Shown: positions 27,997-36,847, numbered from the stretch's first letter. The stretch: DNA of 64,000 nucleotides from Croceitalea dokdonensis DOKDO 023 (GCF_001306415.1 NZ_LDJX01000007.1:124001-188000), one strand, 5' to 3'. Notes: generated from the sequence alone by a model not told the origin. Numbers and translations are program-made.

Positions 27997-28350
27997 CGGT
28001 ATTAATAAGGCTGTTTTATCCTCCTGTTTCTTAACGGAAAGCTACATCTGGTGAACGCTCCACATCTTTAATACTAAAATCGTAAAACAATGGGCGGATG
28101 GTACTGCATACCATTATTCGTTATCCTATAGGTCTTAACATGTACGGACCAGACTACTGATGAGATTTCCACAGTTTTTACAGCCTCCTACACTTACGTT
28201 TAGGTTAACCAAGCATTTCAAGTGATTGCCCAAACCTTTTAGTATCTAAAGACATTACTTTTAACACTAGTTTTTGGCCAATTATAGCGAGGATGGGTTA
28301 CGCCCTAAACTACACTTATCCAGAAAAAGCTGAGGTGAAGCTACTTTAAG
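27997..28350. other. Intergenic region before grpE
   Basis: This spacer of over 350 bases holds no open frame of note. A hairpin ATGGTA/TACCAT lies at 28098-28114. Composition is close to that of coding DNA, so it may be decayed sequence. Regulatory elements of grpE begin at 28351. Confidence 0.4.
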
Positions 28351-28390
28351 TGACATTTTGACATTTTAGCTGAATTGGCAGTACTTTTGA
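28351..28390 (+). promoter_or_regulatory. Candidate sigma-54-type promoter and tandem repeat of grpE-dnaJ
   Basis: TGGCA at 28376-28380 and TTG at 28387-28389 have the -24/-12 spacing of sigma-54 promoters (12 bases from GG to GA); the usual -12 C is replaced by A. The start codon is about 30 bases further. Just upstream TTGACATT-like units repeat with an 8-base period (TGACATTTTGACATTTT, 28351-28367). This could be an operator for heat-shock control. Confidence 0.4.
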
Positions 28391-28420
28391 CAATAGTACC
28401 GCAGAATAAAACAGCATGTT

Positions 28421-28987
28421 ATGGCCAAGAAGAAAAAGGCAGATAAAATTGACAAAGAACAACAGCAAGACCAAGCTGTTGAGACGGTTGAAAATGAAGG
28501 GCAGCCACTAAATGAAGAAGAAGGTAACGACCAATTGTCCATAGAAGAAGAGCTACGGGAAGAATTGGGAAAGGAAAAAGATAAGTTTTTAAGATTATTT
28601 GCTGAATTTGAAAACTTTAAAAAACGTACCTCCAAAGAACGCATGGAGCTTTTTAAAACTGCTGGCCAGGATGTGATTGTTTCTTTACTGCCGGTAAAGG
28701 ACGATTTTGATAGGGCATTGAAGGAAATTGCCAAATCTGAGGATAATGAACTATATAAAGGTGTGGAGCTCATTAGCAATAAGTTCAGTGAAACCCTAAA
28801 AAACAAGGGTTTAGAAGAGGTTGAAGTGAAGCAGGGTGATTCCTTTGATGCAGAAATCCATGATGCCGTGACGCAAATTCCAGCCCCGGACAAAAAGTTA
28901 AAGGGTAAGATTATTGATGTGATAGAAAAAGGATTTAAACTGGGTGATCGTATCATCCGTCATCCTAAGGTTGTGGTAGGCAATTAA
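28421..28987 (+). CDS. grpE: Nucleotide exchange factor GrpE
   Basis: GrpE releases ADP from DnaK. An acidic disordered N-terminus (residues 1-50) and a long helix (ELREELGKEKDKFLRLFAEFENFKKRTSKERM) lead to the beta domain with VSLLPVKDDFDRAL, and end in the motif GDRIIRHPKVVV. The 188-residue length is usual. dnaJ follows 9 bases later. dnaK is not in the window, which is common in Bacteroidetes. Confidence 0.96.
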   Translation: MAKKKKADKIDKEQQQDQAVETVENEGQPLNEEEGNDQLSIEEELREELGKEKDKFLRLFAEFENFKKRTSKERMELFKTAGQDVIVSLLPVKDDFDRALKEIAKSEDNELYKGVELISNKFSETLKNKGLEEVEVKQGDSFDAEIHDAVTQIPAPDKKLKGKIIDVIEKGFKLGDRIIRHPKVVVGN

Positions 28988-28996
28988 AAAAGTTAG

Positions 28997-30112
28997 ATGA
29001 AACAGGATTATTACGAAATACTGGGTATCTCCAAAAACGCTTCGGCGGCGGAAATCAAAAAGGCCTATAGAAAAAAAGCTATTGCGTACCATCCGGATAA
29101 AAACCCCGGGGACAAGGAAGCTGAGGAAATGTTCAAAAAAGCTGCTGAGGCCTATGAGGTACTAGGAGACCCGGACAAGAAAGCAAAATATGACCAATAT
29201 GGCCATGCTGCTTTTGAGGGCGGTGGCTTTGGTGGTGGAGGTATGAACATGGACGATATCTTTAGCCAGTTTGGGGACATTTTTGGCAGTGCTTTTGGCG
29301 GTGGAGGTTTTGGAGGCTTTAGTGGTTTTGGCGGCGGTCAAAGAAGGGTTAAAGGGAGCAACCTAAGAATTCGTGTAAAGCTAACGCTTGAAGAAATAGC
29401 CAACGGTGTGGAGAAAAAGGTAAAGGTGAGGCGCAAGGTACAAGCTTCTGGGGTTACCTACAAGACCTGCAGCACCTGTAACGGCAGCGGTCAGGTCACC
29501 AAAATCCAAAATACCATACTTGGTAGAATGCAAACTGCGGCCACGTGTAATGCATGTGGTGGCGCGGGACAAATAATGGACCATAGACCGCCCGGTGCCG
29601 ACGCACAAGGGTTAACTACAGAGGAGGAAACCGTATCCATTAAAATACCGGCCGGCGTAGAAGAAGGTATGCAATTAAAGGTGTCCGGCAAAGGTAATGG
29701 AGCCCCGGGAAATGGCGTCCCTGGTGATTTATTGGTAGCCATTGAAACGGAAGAACATCCAACCTTAAAGCGGGAAGGCGATAACCTGCACTATGATCTA
29801 TACATTAGTATTTCGGAGGCTGTCTTGGGCAGTTCAAAAGAAATAGACTCGGTTGGTGGCAAGGTTAGAATCAAGTTGGAACCTGGCATCCAGTCTGGTA
29901 AAATATTAAGATTACGGGGTAAAGGGGTCTCCAGTTTAAACGGTTATGGCAATGGAGACTTGTTGGTACATGTTAATGTGTGGACGCCAAAAGAGCTAAA
30001 TAAGGAACAACGGGAGTTTTTTGAGCGGATGCAGAACGATGAAAATTTTGTCCCTAGCCCAAAAAAATCCGATAAATCATTTTTTGAAAAGGTAAAAGAT
30101 ATGTTCTCCTAA
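28997..30112 (+). CDS. dnaJ: Chaperone DnaJ with a reduced zinc-finger domain
   Basis: The J domain (residues 1-70) has the HPD motif in AYHPDKNPGD. A Gly/Phe-rich stretch follows (GGGFGGGGMNM...). The cysteine region keeps only two CxxCxGxG repeats, CSTCNGSG and CNACGGAG. The first and fourth repeats of E. coli DnaJ are missing (positions occupied by KVQASGVTYKT and DHRPPGADAQGL). The C-terminal peptide-binding domains look complete. By the usual assignment repeats 2 and 3 form zinc centre II, needed with DnaK, and centre I is lost. It works with GrpE and DnaK in protein folding. Confidence 0.96.
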   Translation: MKQDYYEILGISKNASAAEIKKAYRKKAIAYHPDKNPGDKEAEEMFKKAAEAYEVLGDPDKKAKYDQYGHAAFEGGGFGGGGMNMDDIFSQFGDIFGSAFGGGGFGGFSGFGGGQRRVKGSNLRIRVKLTLEEIANGVEKKVKVRRKVQASGVTYKTCSTCNGSGQVTKIQNTILGRMQTAATCNACGGAGQIMDHRPPGADAQGLTTEEETVSIKIPAGVEEGMQLKVSGKGNGAPGNGVPGDLLVAIETEEHPTLKREGDNLHYDLYISISEAVLGSSKEIDSVGGKVRIKLEPGIQSGKILRLRGKGVSSLNGYGNGDLLVHVNVWTPKELNKEQREFFERMQNDENFVPSPKKSDKSFFEKVKDMFS

Positions 30113-30131
30113 GAATGAGAACATTTTGGTA

Positions 30132-30160
30132 TTGTCAATTAAATAAAAAACGTATATTTG
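30132..30160 (+). promoter_or_regulatory. Bacteroidetes-type promoter without a following gene
   Basis: TTG at 30132-30134 and TATATTTG at 30153-30160 are separated by 18 bases, close to the -33/-7 spacing of Bacteroidetes sigma-A promoters. No open frame follows before the terminator at 30213. Confidence 0.5.
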
Positions 30161-30164
30161 ACGC

Positions 30165-30245
30165 AGATACTGTTTAACGGTATCTAATTTTCTTTTTCAT
30201 AGCAATTTTTTTCCCATCCTTGATTCTTTTGAGGGTGGGTTTTGT
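30165..30245 (+). ncRNA. Candidate small RNA downstream of dnaJ
   Basis: Starting just after the TATATTTG promoter, the transcript would open with a hairpin AGATAC/GTATCT (30165-30185). It would pass through a U-rich single strand and end in a rho-independent terminator. It would be about 75-80 bases long with no start codon-led frame. This is inferred from promoter and hairpin placement only; I cannot match it to a known RNA family. The terminator may simply serve dnaJ. Confidence 0.35.
30213..30245 (+). terminator. Terminator after grpE-dnaJ
   Basis: CCCATCCT (30213-30220) pairs with AGGGTGGG (30232-30239) over 8 bp with one G-U pair and an 11-base loop. A T-rich stretch follows. Confidence 0.75.
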
Positions 30246-30406
30246 TTTTAAGGGGTTTTTTGTGTTGGATGTGGCTACTTTAGGTACTTCATTAAAAAAG
30301 CAAAGGTTAAACACTTATGTTAATTTACTCCCTTTATAAAAGAGTTTCCGCAAATATCAAAGCTTAGTTTTGAGACTGGTAATACTGGGAAAATACCACA
30401 ATAAGG

Positions 30407-30414
30407 TATCTTTG
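30407..30414 (+). promoter_or_regulatory. Candidate -7 element of the ABC transporter operon
   Basis: TATCTTTG matches TAnnTTTG and lies 14 bases before the ATG at 30429. No -33 TTG is seen at the usual distance. Confidence 0.45.
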
Positions 30415-30428
30415 GGTAAAGGAATGTT

Positions 30429-31367
30429 ATGAGCGATATATTACAGGTAGAAAAGGTGAGTAAACGGTTTGGTGGCCATGCCGCACTTACTCAGGTATCC
30501 CTTACCATTCCAGAAAATTGTATTTATGGTCTTTTGGGCCCCAATGGAGCAGGAAAGACTACTTTAATCAGAATCATTAATCAAATTACCCACCCAGATG
30601 AAGGTAAAGTTTATTTTCAGGGCCAGCCTCTTGCTCCAGAACATATCTCGCATATAGGATATTTACCAGAGGAACGTGGGCTATACAAAAGCATGAAAGT
30701 TGGGGAGCAGGCCCTGTACTTGGCACAACTAAAAGGACTTTCCAAAAAAGAGGCAAAAATAAGACTGGATTATTGGTTCAAAAGATTGGATATCGGGGAC
30801 TGGTGGAACAAAAAAATCCAAGAGTTGTCCAAGGGCATGGCACAAAAAATACAATTCATCGTAACGGTGCTCCACAAGCCCAAACTGCTCATATTTGATG
30901 AACCCTTTAGCGGGTTTGATCCTATAAATGCCAATAAGATCAAAGATGAAATTCTAGCACTGAAGGAACAGGGCACTTCCATTATATTTTCCACCCATAG
31001 AATGGAATCTGTAGAGGAACTATGTGACCATATTGCACTCATACATAAATCCGAGAAAATATTGGACGGTAAATTATCGGAGGTGAAAAACGCCTACAAA
31101 AATAATAAGTACCGTATTGAGCTTCATTTAAGTGACAGGTCCGATGCTGTTATACATGAACTACGAGCCTTATTCGAGATTTCGGATGAAATTGTTATAG
31201 ACGATACACGCAACCACACCTTCACCCTGCGCCTACCCAATGGGGATACTACGGATTTTTTAAGGTATTTACATCAGAATGGGATCCATTTAAAAACGTT
31301 TCAAGAAATAATTCCTTCCACCAACGAGATTTTTATCAAAACTATAAACCAGAAGATGCATGCATAA
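30429..31367 (+). CDS. ABC transporter ATP-binding protein (NatA-like)
   Basis: The 312-residue ATPase has Walker A GPNGAGKTT near residue 37, the signature ELSKGMAQK in place of LSGGQ, Walker B LLIFDEPFSGFDP and the H-loop STHRM. A C-terminal domain of about 80 residues (DUF4162-like, ALFEISDEIVID) follows, as in NatA and related ABC-2 exporters. It overlaps the permease gene by 8 bases, so they form one exporter. NatAB pumps sodium ions in Bacillus; the substrate here is not known. Confidence 0.92.
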   Translation: MSDILQVEKVSKRFGGHAALTQVSLTIPENCIYGLLGPNGAGKTTLIRIINQITHPDEGKVYFQGQPLAPEHISHIGYLPEERGLYKSMKVGEQALYLAQLKGLSKKEAKIRLDYWFKRLDIGDWWNKKIQELSKGMAQKIQFIVTVLHKPKLLIFDEPFSGFDPINANKIKDEILALKEQGTSIIFSTHRMESVEELCDHIALIHKSEKILDGKLSEVKNAYKNNKYRIELHLSDRSDAVIHELRALFEISDEIVIDDTRNHTFTLRLPNGDTTDFLRYLHQNGIHLKTFQEIIPSTNEIFIKTINQKMHA

Positions 31368-32700
31368 GCTAAAGCTTATTATAAAACGGGAATATTTGGC
31401 CAAAGTACGCAACAAGTCCTTTGTGGTCATGACCTTTTTAAGTCCAATATTGTTGGTGGGCATGGTGATGTTGATTGTGTTTTTGACCAAGGTCAATGAT
31501 AATGAAACTAGGGTAATCATGGTCTTAAATGAAAGTGATTATTTTTCTAATGCATTTCATTCCTCGGGCAATGTTTCCTTTGTTCCATACAATGCTATAG
31601 ACTTGGAATCCGCAAAGGATTCCACCTTAAAGATGGGCATCTACGGACTGTTATATATACCCCAAGCGGAAACCTTGGAAGCAACAGCAAACCATGCCAC
31701 TTTTTATTCCAAAGACAACCCCGTAGGCAGTATACTTGATAGGGTGGAACGTATTTTTCAGAACAGGTTACAACAGGGTAGGTTACAGGATTTAGGGGTC
31801 TCTGCCAAGGATTTCGCTGCCGTCTCCGAAAGTTTTGAAGTAAAAACATCAACTTTTGAAGGAGCGCGAAGCCTAAAGGGAATTAATGAGGTAAAGGCCG
31901 TAATCGGCGGACTGTTTGGGTATTTAATTATGATGTTTATCATTATCTATGGTGGGTTTGTGATGCGCAGTGTGATTGAGGAAAAAACGAGTCGCATCAT
32001 AGAAGTTATCATTTCCTCGGTAAAGCCGTTCCAATTAATGCTAGGTAAAATTATTGGCACTTCCCTGGCGGGAATTACCCAATTTGTGATTTGGATTCTT
32101 TCCGCTTCGTTTTTACTGCTGGTTGCCATGTTTTTGTTTGATGTGGACATGGCTGCCCTAAGGGGTGCCTCTACTGAAGGCAATAATCCCGTAATGCAAA
32201 TGGCCCCAATACCATCCAGCAATTTTAGTGATGTGCAACTGTATGCCCAAGAATTGATGCAAATTCCATGGGTATTATTGATCAGTTCTTTTTTACTGTA
32301 CTTTATGATGGGCTATCTAATATATAGTTCCATTTATGCAGCCATTGGAGCCGCGGTGGATAACGAGACGGATACACAGCAATTTATTTTTCCGATTATC
32401 TTACCTTTAATGTTGGCCATTTATGTAGGTTTTTTTTCCGTTTTTAGCAATCCAAATGGCCCAATAGCCGTTGGGTTTTCCCTGTTCCCTTTAACTTCCC
32501 CTATTGTAATGCTCATGCGCTTGCCGGGTGGTATTGGTGAGGGAGGCGTACCCTTATGGCAATTTTTGACCAGTATAATATTGTTGCTGGTGACCTTTTT
32601 GGGCATTGTATGGTTGGCTGCAAAAATTTACAGGGTTGGTATCCTTATGTACGGTAAAAAACCAACCTATCGAGAATTGTATAAATGGTTAAATTATTGA
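31360..32700 (+). CDS. ABC-2 type permease (NatB-like)
   Basis: The 446-residue protein has an N-terminal helix (VMTFLSPILLVGMVMLIVF), a large extracytoplasmic domain (about residues 50-180) and five C-terminal helices. The conserved RSVIEEKTSRIIEVIISSVKP amphipathic segment before helix 2 and the LMLGKIIG stretch are typical of NatB/YhaP permeases. The initiating ATG lies within the ATPase gene. It pairs with the upstream ATPase, and an MscS channel gene follows 4 bases after its stop. Confidence 0.92.
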   Translation: MHKLKLIIKREYLAKVRNKSFVVMTFLSPILLVGMVMLIVFLTKVNDNETRVIMVLNESDYFSNAFHSSGNVSFVPYNAIDLESAKDSTLKMGIYGLLYIPQAETLEATANHATFYSKDNPVGSILDRVERIFQNRLQQGRLQDLGVSAKDFAAVSESFEVKTSTFEGARSLKGINEVKAVIGGLFGYLIMMFIIIYGGFVMRSVIEEKTSRIIEVIISSVKPFQLMLGKIIGTSLAGITQFVIWILSASFLLLVAMFLFDVDMAALRGASTEGNNPVMQMAPIPSSNFSDVQLYAQELMQIPWVLLISSFLLYFMMGYLIYSSIYAAIGAAVDNETDTQQFIFPIILPLMLAIYVGFFSVFSNPNGPIAVGFSLFPLTSPIVMLMRLPGGIGEGGVPLWQFLTSIILLLVTFLGIVWLAAKIYRVGILMYGKKPTYRELYKWLNY

Positions 32701-32704
32701 TTTT

Positions 32705-33595
32705 ATGCAAGAAGCGGATACTACGGAGATAAAGGAAATATTTAAGGAAGATGTTCTAGGTTCCATTCAAGACTTTCTCAATTGGGGCATTCATTTGGGA
32801 GAAGGTGAAGATTCTATACACATCACCATTGGCCTACTATTATTATTGGTGCTGGCATTTATGGCCACCAGTTTTGTCCTAAAATGGTTTAGAAGGTTGT
32901 TTACCCGTAAAATGGACCAAGAGGACAAAAATAAGTTTATCAGCATTTTTAAATTTATCAAATACGTAGTTTACGTCATTGTCATACTGCTTACCATGAG
33001 CGCCGCGGGGATAAATGTAACCGTAATCTTAACGGCATCTGCCGCATTGTTCGTTGGTTTGGGTTTGGCGTTACAGGAGCTTTTTCAAGATATAATTGGT
33101 GGTGTTTTTATTATAGTGGATAAATCCCTGCGCGTGGGTGACATTGTAGAGGTCAATGGAAAGGTGGGCAAAGTATTTGAAATTAAATTACGCACCACAA
33201 GGGCATTAACGCGTGATGATAAGGTTATTGTGATACCCAACCATAAATTTATCAGCGATATTATTTATAACTATACCCAGAACCATAAGACGACAAGGGA
33301 GAAAGTGAGTGTTGGGGTAGCTTACGGCAGTGATGTTCAGTTGGTAACCAGCCTTTTGGAACAAGTGGTCAACAACCAAAAAGGAATTTTAAAGAATCCC
33401 AAACCTTTTGTCATTTTCGAGGATTTTGGTGATTCTGCCTTGTTGTTCTCCGTGAATTTTTACATCACGGATAGTTTTAGCGACCCACGCATTAAAAGTA
33501 ATGTGAGGTATGCCATTGATGCCGCTTTTAGGGAACACCATATTAGTATTCCATTTCCACAAAGGGATGTTCATTTGTTCCATAGCAAGAAATAA
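32705..33595 (+). CDS. Small-conductance mechanosensitive channel, MscS family
   Basis: Three membrane helices occupy residues 35-140. The pore helix region (ASAALFVGLGLALQELFQDIIGG) carries the Gly/Ala packing pattern of MscS TM3. The beta domain (GDIVEVNGKVGKVFEIKLRTTRAL, VIPNHKFIS) and a C-terminal alpha/beta domain follow. It would release solutes on osmotic down-shock. It is translationally close to the NatAB-like exporter (4 bases), which suggests a shared response to salt or membrane stress; that is inference. Confidence 0.93.
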   Translation: MQEADTTEIKEIFKEDVLGSIQDFLNWGIHLGEGEDSIHITIGLLLLLVLAFMATSFVLKWFRRLFTRKMDQEDKNKFISIFKFIKYVVYVIVILLTMSAAGINVTVILTASAALFVGLGLALQELFQDIIGGVFIIVDKSLRVGDIVEVNGKVGKVFEIKLRTTRALTRDDKVIVIPNHKFISDIIYNYTQNHKTTREKVSVGVAYGSDVQLVTSLLEQVVNNQKGILKNPKPFVIFEDFGDSALLFSVNFYITDSFSDPRIKSNVRYAIDAAFREHHISIPFPQRDVHLFHSKK

Positions 33596-33753
33596 AGTTT
33601 TACGTGGTGGATGGATTAAAAGTGGACAGCAATGCAACTTGGGATGGCATCGTTATTGGTAAGGATATCCTAAGTATCGATGGTTAGTGGGGCAATGCAT
33701 AGGTCTAACCGTGGATGTATGGCAATTGAGTAATAAGATTTAAAATAAGATAT

Positions 33754-34917
33754 ATGTCAAAAATATTGGTAATTGAGGATGAAGCCGCCATTAGAAGGGT
33801 CTTGGTCAAAATTTTAAGCGAGGAGAGCGATAGCTACGAGGTTTCTGAGGCCGAGGACGGGCTTAAGGGAATGGATATCATAAAAAAGGAAGATTTTGAT
33901 CTAGTGCTTTGTGATATTAAAATGCCAAAGATGGACGGGGTAGAAGTATTGGAAACTGCTAAAAAGGTGAAGCCAGAGATTCCCTTTATCATGATCTCCG
34001 GTCATGGCGATTTGGATACCGCCGTTAATACCATGCGCTTGGGGGCCTTTGATTATATCTCCAAACCACCAGACTTAAATAGGCTGCTCACCACGGTAAG
34101 AAACGCCTTGGATAAAAAAGAGTTGGTCGTTGAAAACAAAATACTCAAGAAAAAAGTAGGCAAGAACTATGAGATGATAGGGGATAGCCCGCAGATAGGG
34201 ACCATTAAAGAAATGATAAAAAAGGTGGCACCAAAAGATGCGCGGGTGCTTATAACGGGGGAAAATGGTACGGGGAAAGAGTTGGTCGCGCATTGGTTGC
34301 ACCAGAAAAGTGCCCGTTCCTCCGGTCCGTTCATTGAGGTCAATTGTGCTGCCATCCCTTCTGAATTGATAGAGAGCGAGTTATTTGGCCATGTAAAAGG
34401 GGCTTTTACCTCTGCAGTAAAAGATAGGGCAGGTAAATTTGAGGCAGCAAATAAGGGCACTATTTTTTTGGATGAAATAGGGGATATGAGTCTGCCGGCC
34501 CAGGCCAAGGTGTTAAGGGCATTACAGGAAAGTAAGATTCAACGGGTAGGTACTGACAAGGACATTAAAGTGGATGTGCGTGTTGTTGCCGCAACAAACA
34601 AAGACTTAAAAGCTGAAATTGCGGAGGGTAATTTTCGGGAAGATCTGTACCACAGGCTTGCGGTCATTATTATCCCCGTTCCGGCCTTAAATGATAGGCG
34701 GGATGATATCCCCTTGTTGATCAACCATTTTACCAATAAAATAGCCAATGAACAGGGTACGGCACCTAAAAAATTTACGGCAAAGGCTATTAATTTGCTA
34801 AAAAGCTATGATTGGACGGGTAATGTCCGCGAGTTACGCAATGTGGTGGAGCGTCTTATTATTCTTGGGGGTGCAGAGGTGAACGAAGAGGACGTTAAGC
34901 TTTTTGCCAGCAAGTAA
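33754..34917 (+). CDS. Sigma-54-type response regulator without DNA-binding domain
   Basis: A receiver domain (residues 1-120) has phospho-acceptor Asp54 in LCDIKMPK and Lys in SKPP. A AAA+ domain (about 140-370) follows with Walker A GENGTGKE, the sigma-54 contact loop GAFTSA (residues 216-221; the usual form is GAFTGA), Walker B GTIFLDEIGD, and WTGNVRELRN. The protein ends at residue 387 right after the AAA+ lid (VKLFASK), so the C-terminal Fis-type HTH is absent. It may act from solution or on another regulator. It stands 158 bases after the MscS gene, and no histidine kinase is adjacent. Confidence 0.93.
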   Translation: MSKILVIEDEAAIRRVLVKILSEESDSYEVSEAEDGLKGMDIIKKEDFDLVLCDIKMPKMDGVEVLETAKKVKPEIPFIMISGHGDLDTAVNTMRLGAFDYISKPPDLNRLLTTVRNALDKKELVVENKILKKKVGKNYEMIGDSPQIGTIKEMIKKVAPKDARVLITGENGTGKELVAHWLHQKSARSSGPFIEVNCAAIPSELIESELFGHVKGAFTSAVKDRAGKFEAANKGTIFLDEIGDMSLPAQAKVLRALQESKIQRVGTDKDIKVDVRVVAATNKDLKAEIAEGNFREDLYHRLAVIIIPVPALNDRRDDIPLLINHFTNKIANEQGTAPKKFTAKAINLLKSYDWTGNVRELRNVVERLIILGGAEVNEEDVKLFASK

Positions 34918-34998
34918 TAAGAAACCGTGCTTTTGGGTCTAAGGAATAACGTCTGGCTTTCTTCACGTAGTTTCCCCAATGGTATGGTATCGGTTTGC

Positions 34999-35733
34999 TT
35001 ATTTGCCCAAGCAGGTATGTAGGCCGGCCAACTCCTCATAGGTAGCTTCCAGCATTTTTACATGGTAAAGTTTCCTTACCGGGGTAATCGCATCATCAGC
35101 CAGTTTTAATTTGGTGAACTCCTGCACATTGGTCAAAAAATCTTTAACCTCTTCACAGGTTAAACTCGTCCTTAGGTCTGTTATGGATGTTTTAAAGTTT
35201 GTTATTTTTTCGTCTACCTTTTGTTGGAATTCTTGAGGAATGTCAACTTCCTGTTTTGGTAAGGAAAGATGTTCAGTGGCTTTCATCGTATCACCTTCTA
35301 TGGTATTCATGGTAAGCACGTCATCCGTATAAAGACTTTTGGTATTTCTGAACGCATGAAGCTTATCCAGACTTTTCTCCGTTAATTGTAAGGAAGACTG
35401 CAATAATTGCAAAGACGTCTGATGGTCGTTCGCCTGAGTAGCCTGCCTTAGAGATAATTCCGCTTTTTTTATGGTTACATAGGCATCGTTACAACCGCAA
35501 CTTTCAAAATTGTCCGCTGTCTTAAAGATACCTTTTAAAGCCTTGTAAGCGTAAAATTTGGACAATTCCAAACTAGGTGCTTTTAAGGCCCGTTTGGTTT
35601 GTGATTTTATGAATTCCGTATGCTGGTTAGCAAAGGCACATGGATCGTTGAGGCTGAACGAGAAGAGTAAAAATAATGTACTACCGGCAAAAAGTAAGGT
35701 AGAAACACAGAAGCGTTTGCTGTAGGTTAACAT
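34999..35733 (-). CDS. Exported hypothetical protein with paired cysteines
   Basis: A signal or membrane anchor (about residues 10-30, STLLFAGSTLFLLFSFSL) precedes a helical mature part. A conserved-looking start DPCAFANQHTEFIKSQTKRALKAPSLELSKFYAYKALKG (residues 30-68) pairs with ESCGCNDAY, suggesting disulfides or metal binding by Cys. Further Cys occur at SLTCEEV and LHTCLGK. I know no domain name; similar exported proteins occur in flavobacteria. It is convergent with the response regulator gene. Confidence 0.75.
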   Translation of the reverse strand: MLTYSKRFCVSTLLFAGSTLFLLFSFSLNDPCAFANQHTEFIKSQTKRALKAPSLELSKFYAYKALKGIFKTADNFESCGCNDAYVTIKKAELSLRQATQANDHQTSLQLLQSSLQLTEKSLDKLHAFRNTKSLYTDDVLTMNTIEGDTMKATEHLSLPKQEVDIPQEFQQKVDEKITNFKTSITDLRTSLTCEEVKDFLTNVQEFTKLKLADDAITPVRKLYHVKMLEATYEELAGLHTCLGK

Positions 35734-35962
35734 ATGGTTTAATTTGGGATCGTAAATGTATTCTTTGTGCTACATTTTTTATAAAACACTCGTTAAAACC
35801 AAATCTTTACTCGATAACCGCAGCATTTTGGTAGCAGTGGCAGCCTTGCGCCGGCAATAAAAAAAGTGGCAAGGCAACCCCCTAGTTTTTTAGATACTGA
35901 TATTGGGTTCTGCGAGGTAATCGCTCCTTAAAAAATCGCTAAAAATCCTTATATTTCGGTCT

Positions 35963-36847
35963 ATGGAAGACATCAACATAAACAAGTACCTGGTGCAGGA
36001 AGGGATGAGGTTAAAAGACAGGACAACCCATGAAAACTTTGGACAAGAGAGTAAGGCATTAAAAAAATCATTAAGACAGGTCAGCAAGGAATTGGCACAA
36101 TTTCAGGATTCTTTGTACGCACATAATAAGTACGGAGTCTTGGTCTGTTTACAGGGCATGGACACCTCTGGAAAAGATAGTCTTGTCCGTGAAGTATTTA
36201 AAGAGCTAAACGCTAGGGGAGTGGAGGTGCACAGCTTTAAAGTGCCCACAGAACTAGAACTTGGCCATGATTATCTGTGGAGGCATTATCTGGCACTTCC
36301 AGAAAGGGGTAAGTTCAGTGTTTTTAACAGAACCCATTATGAGAATGTGCTGGTCACAAAGGTACATCCCCACTATATCTTAAATGAAAATATACCGGGT
36401 GTTGATACGGTTGAAGATATTAACGATGCGTTTTGGGAGAAAAGATATCGCCAAATCAATGACTTTGAGCGTCACCTTAGTGAAAACGGCACCCTGATTT
36501 TTAAGTTTTTTCTCCATTTGTCAAAAGAAGAACAGCGCCAACGCTTGCTAAGAAGATTGCGTTTAAGACGAAAGAATTGGAAGTTTTCCCCAGATGACCT
36601 TAAGGAACGTAAACTATGGGATGCCTATCAAACCTATTATCAAGAAGCCTTATTAAAAACATCAAAACCACATGCGCCTTGGTTTGTGGTTCCCGCAGAC
36701 GATAAAAAAGCAGCTAGGCTAATAGTCGCTACTATTTTATTGGAATCGTTAAAAAAGTACAAAGATGTGCAGCCTCCCGAGTTGGATGAGGAAATAAAAG
36801 CTAATTTAGAAAGCTTTATACAGGAATTGGAAAACGAAGCCCCATGA
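35963..36847 (+). CDS. ppk2: Polyphosphate kinase 2 family nucleotide phosphotransferase
   Basis: PPK2 enzymes use polyphosphate to phosphorylate nucleoside mono- or diphosphates. The Walker A loop is GMDTSGKDS (residues 65-73), and the lid stretch FSVFNRTHYENVLVTKVHP and ERHLSENGTLIFKFFLHLSKEEQ match the single-domain PPK2 proteins. RRLRLRRKNWKFSPDDLKER carries the polyphosphate-binding basic patch. At 294 residues it is of the class often called class III. The stop overlaps the start of the M28 peptidase gene by four bases. Confidence 0.93.
   Translation: MEDININKYLVQEGMRLKDRTTHENFGQESKALKKSLRQVSKELAQFQDSLYAHNKYGVLVCLQGMDTSGKDSLVREVFKELNARGVEVHSFKVPTELELGHDYLWRHYLALPERGKFSVFNRTHYENVLVTKVHPHYILNENIPGVDTVEDINDAFWEKRYRQINDFERHLSENGTLIFKFFLHLSKEEQRQRLLRRLRLRRKNWKFSPDDLKERKLWDAYQTYYQEALLKTSKPHAPWFVVPADDKKAARLIVATILLESLKKYKDVQPPELDEEIKANLESFIQELENEAP

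Larger units (their letters stand above)
30113..30428. other. Spacer after dnaJ with promoter, hairpins and terminator
   Basis: The 316 bases between dnaJ and the ABC transporter hold a promoter-like TTG/TATATTTG pair (30132-30160), two hairpins ending in a terminator at 30213-30245, then AT-rich sequence and a second -7 element at 30407-30414. No open frame is credible. The parts are listed separately. Confidence 0.6.
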
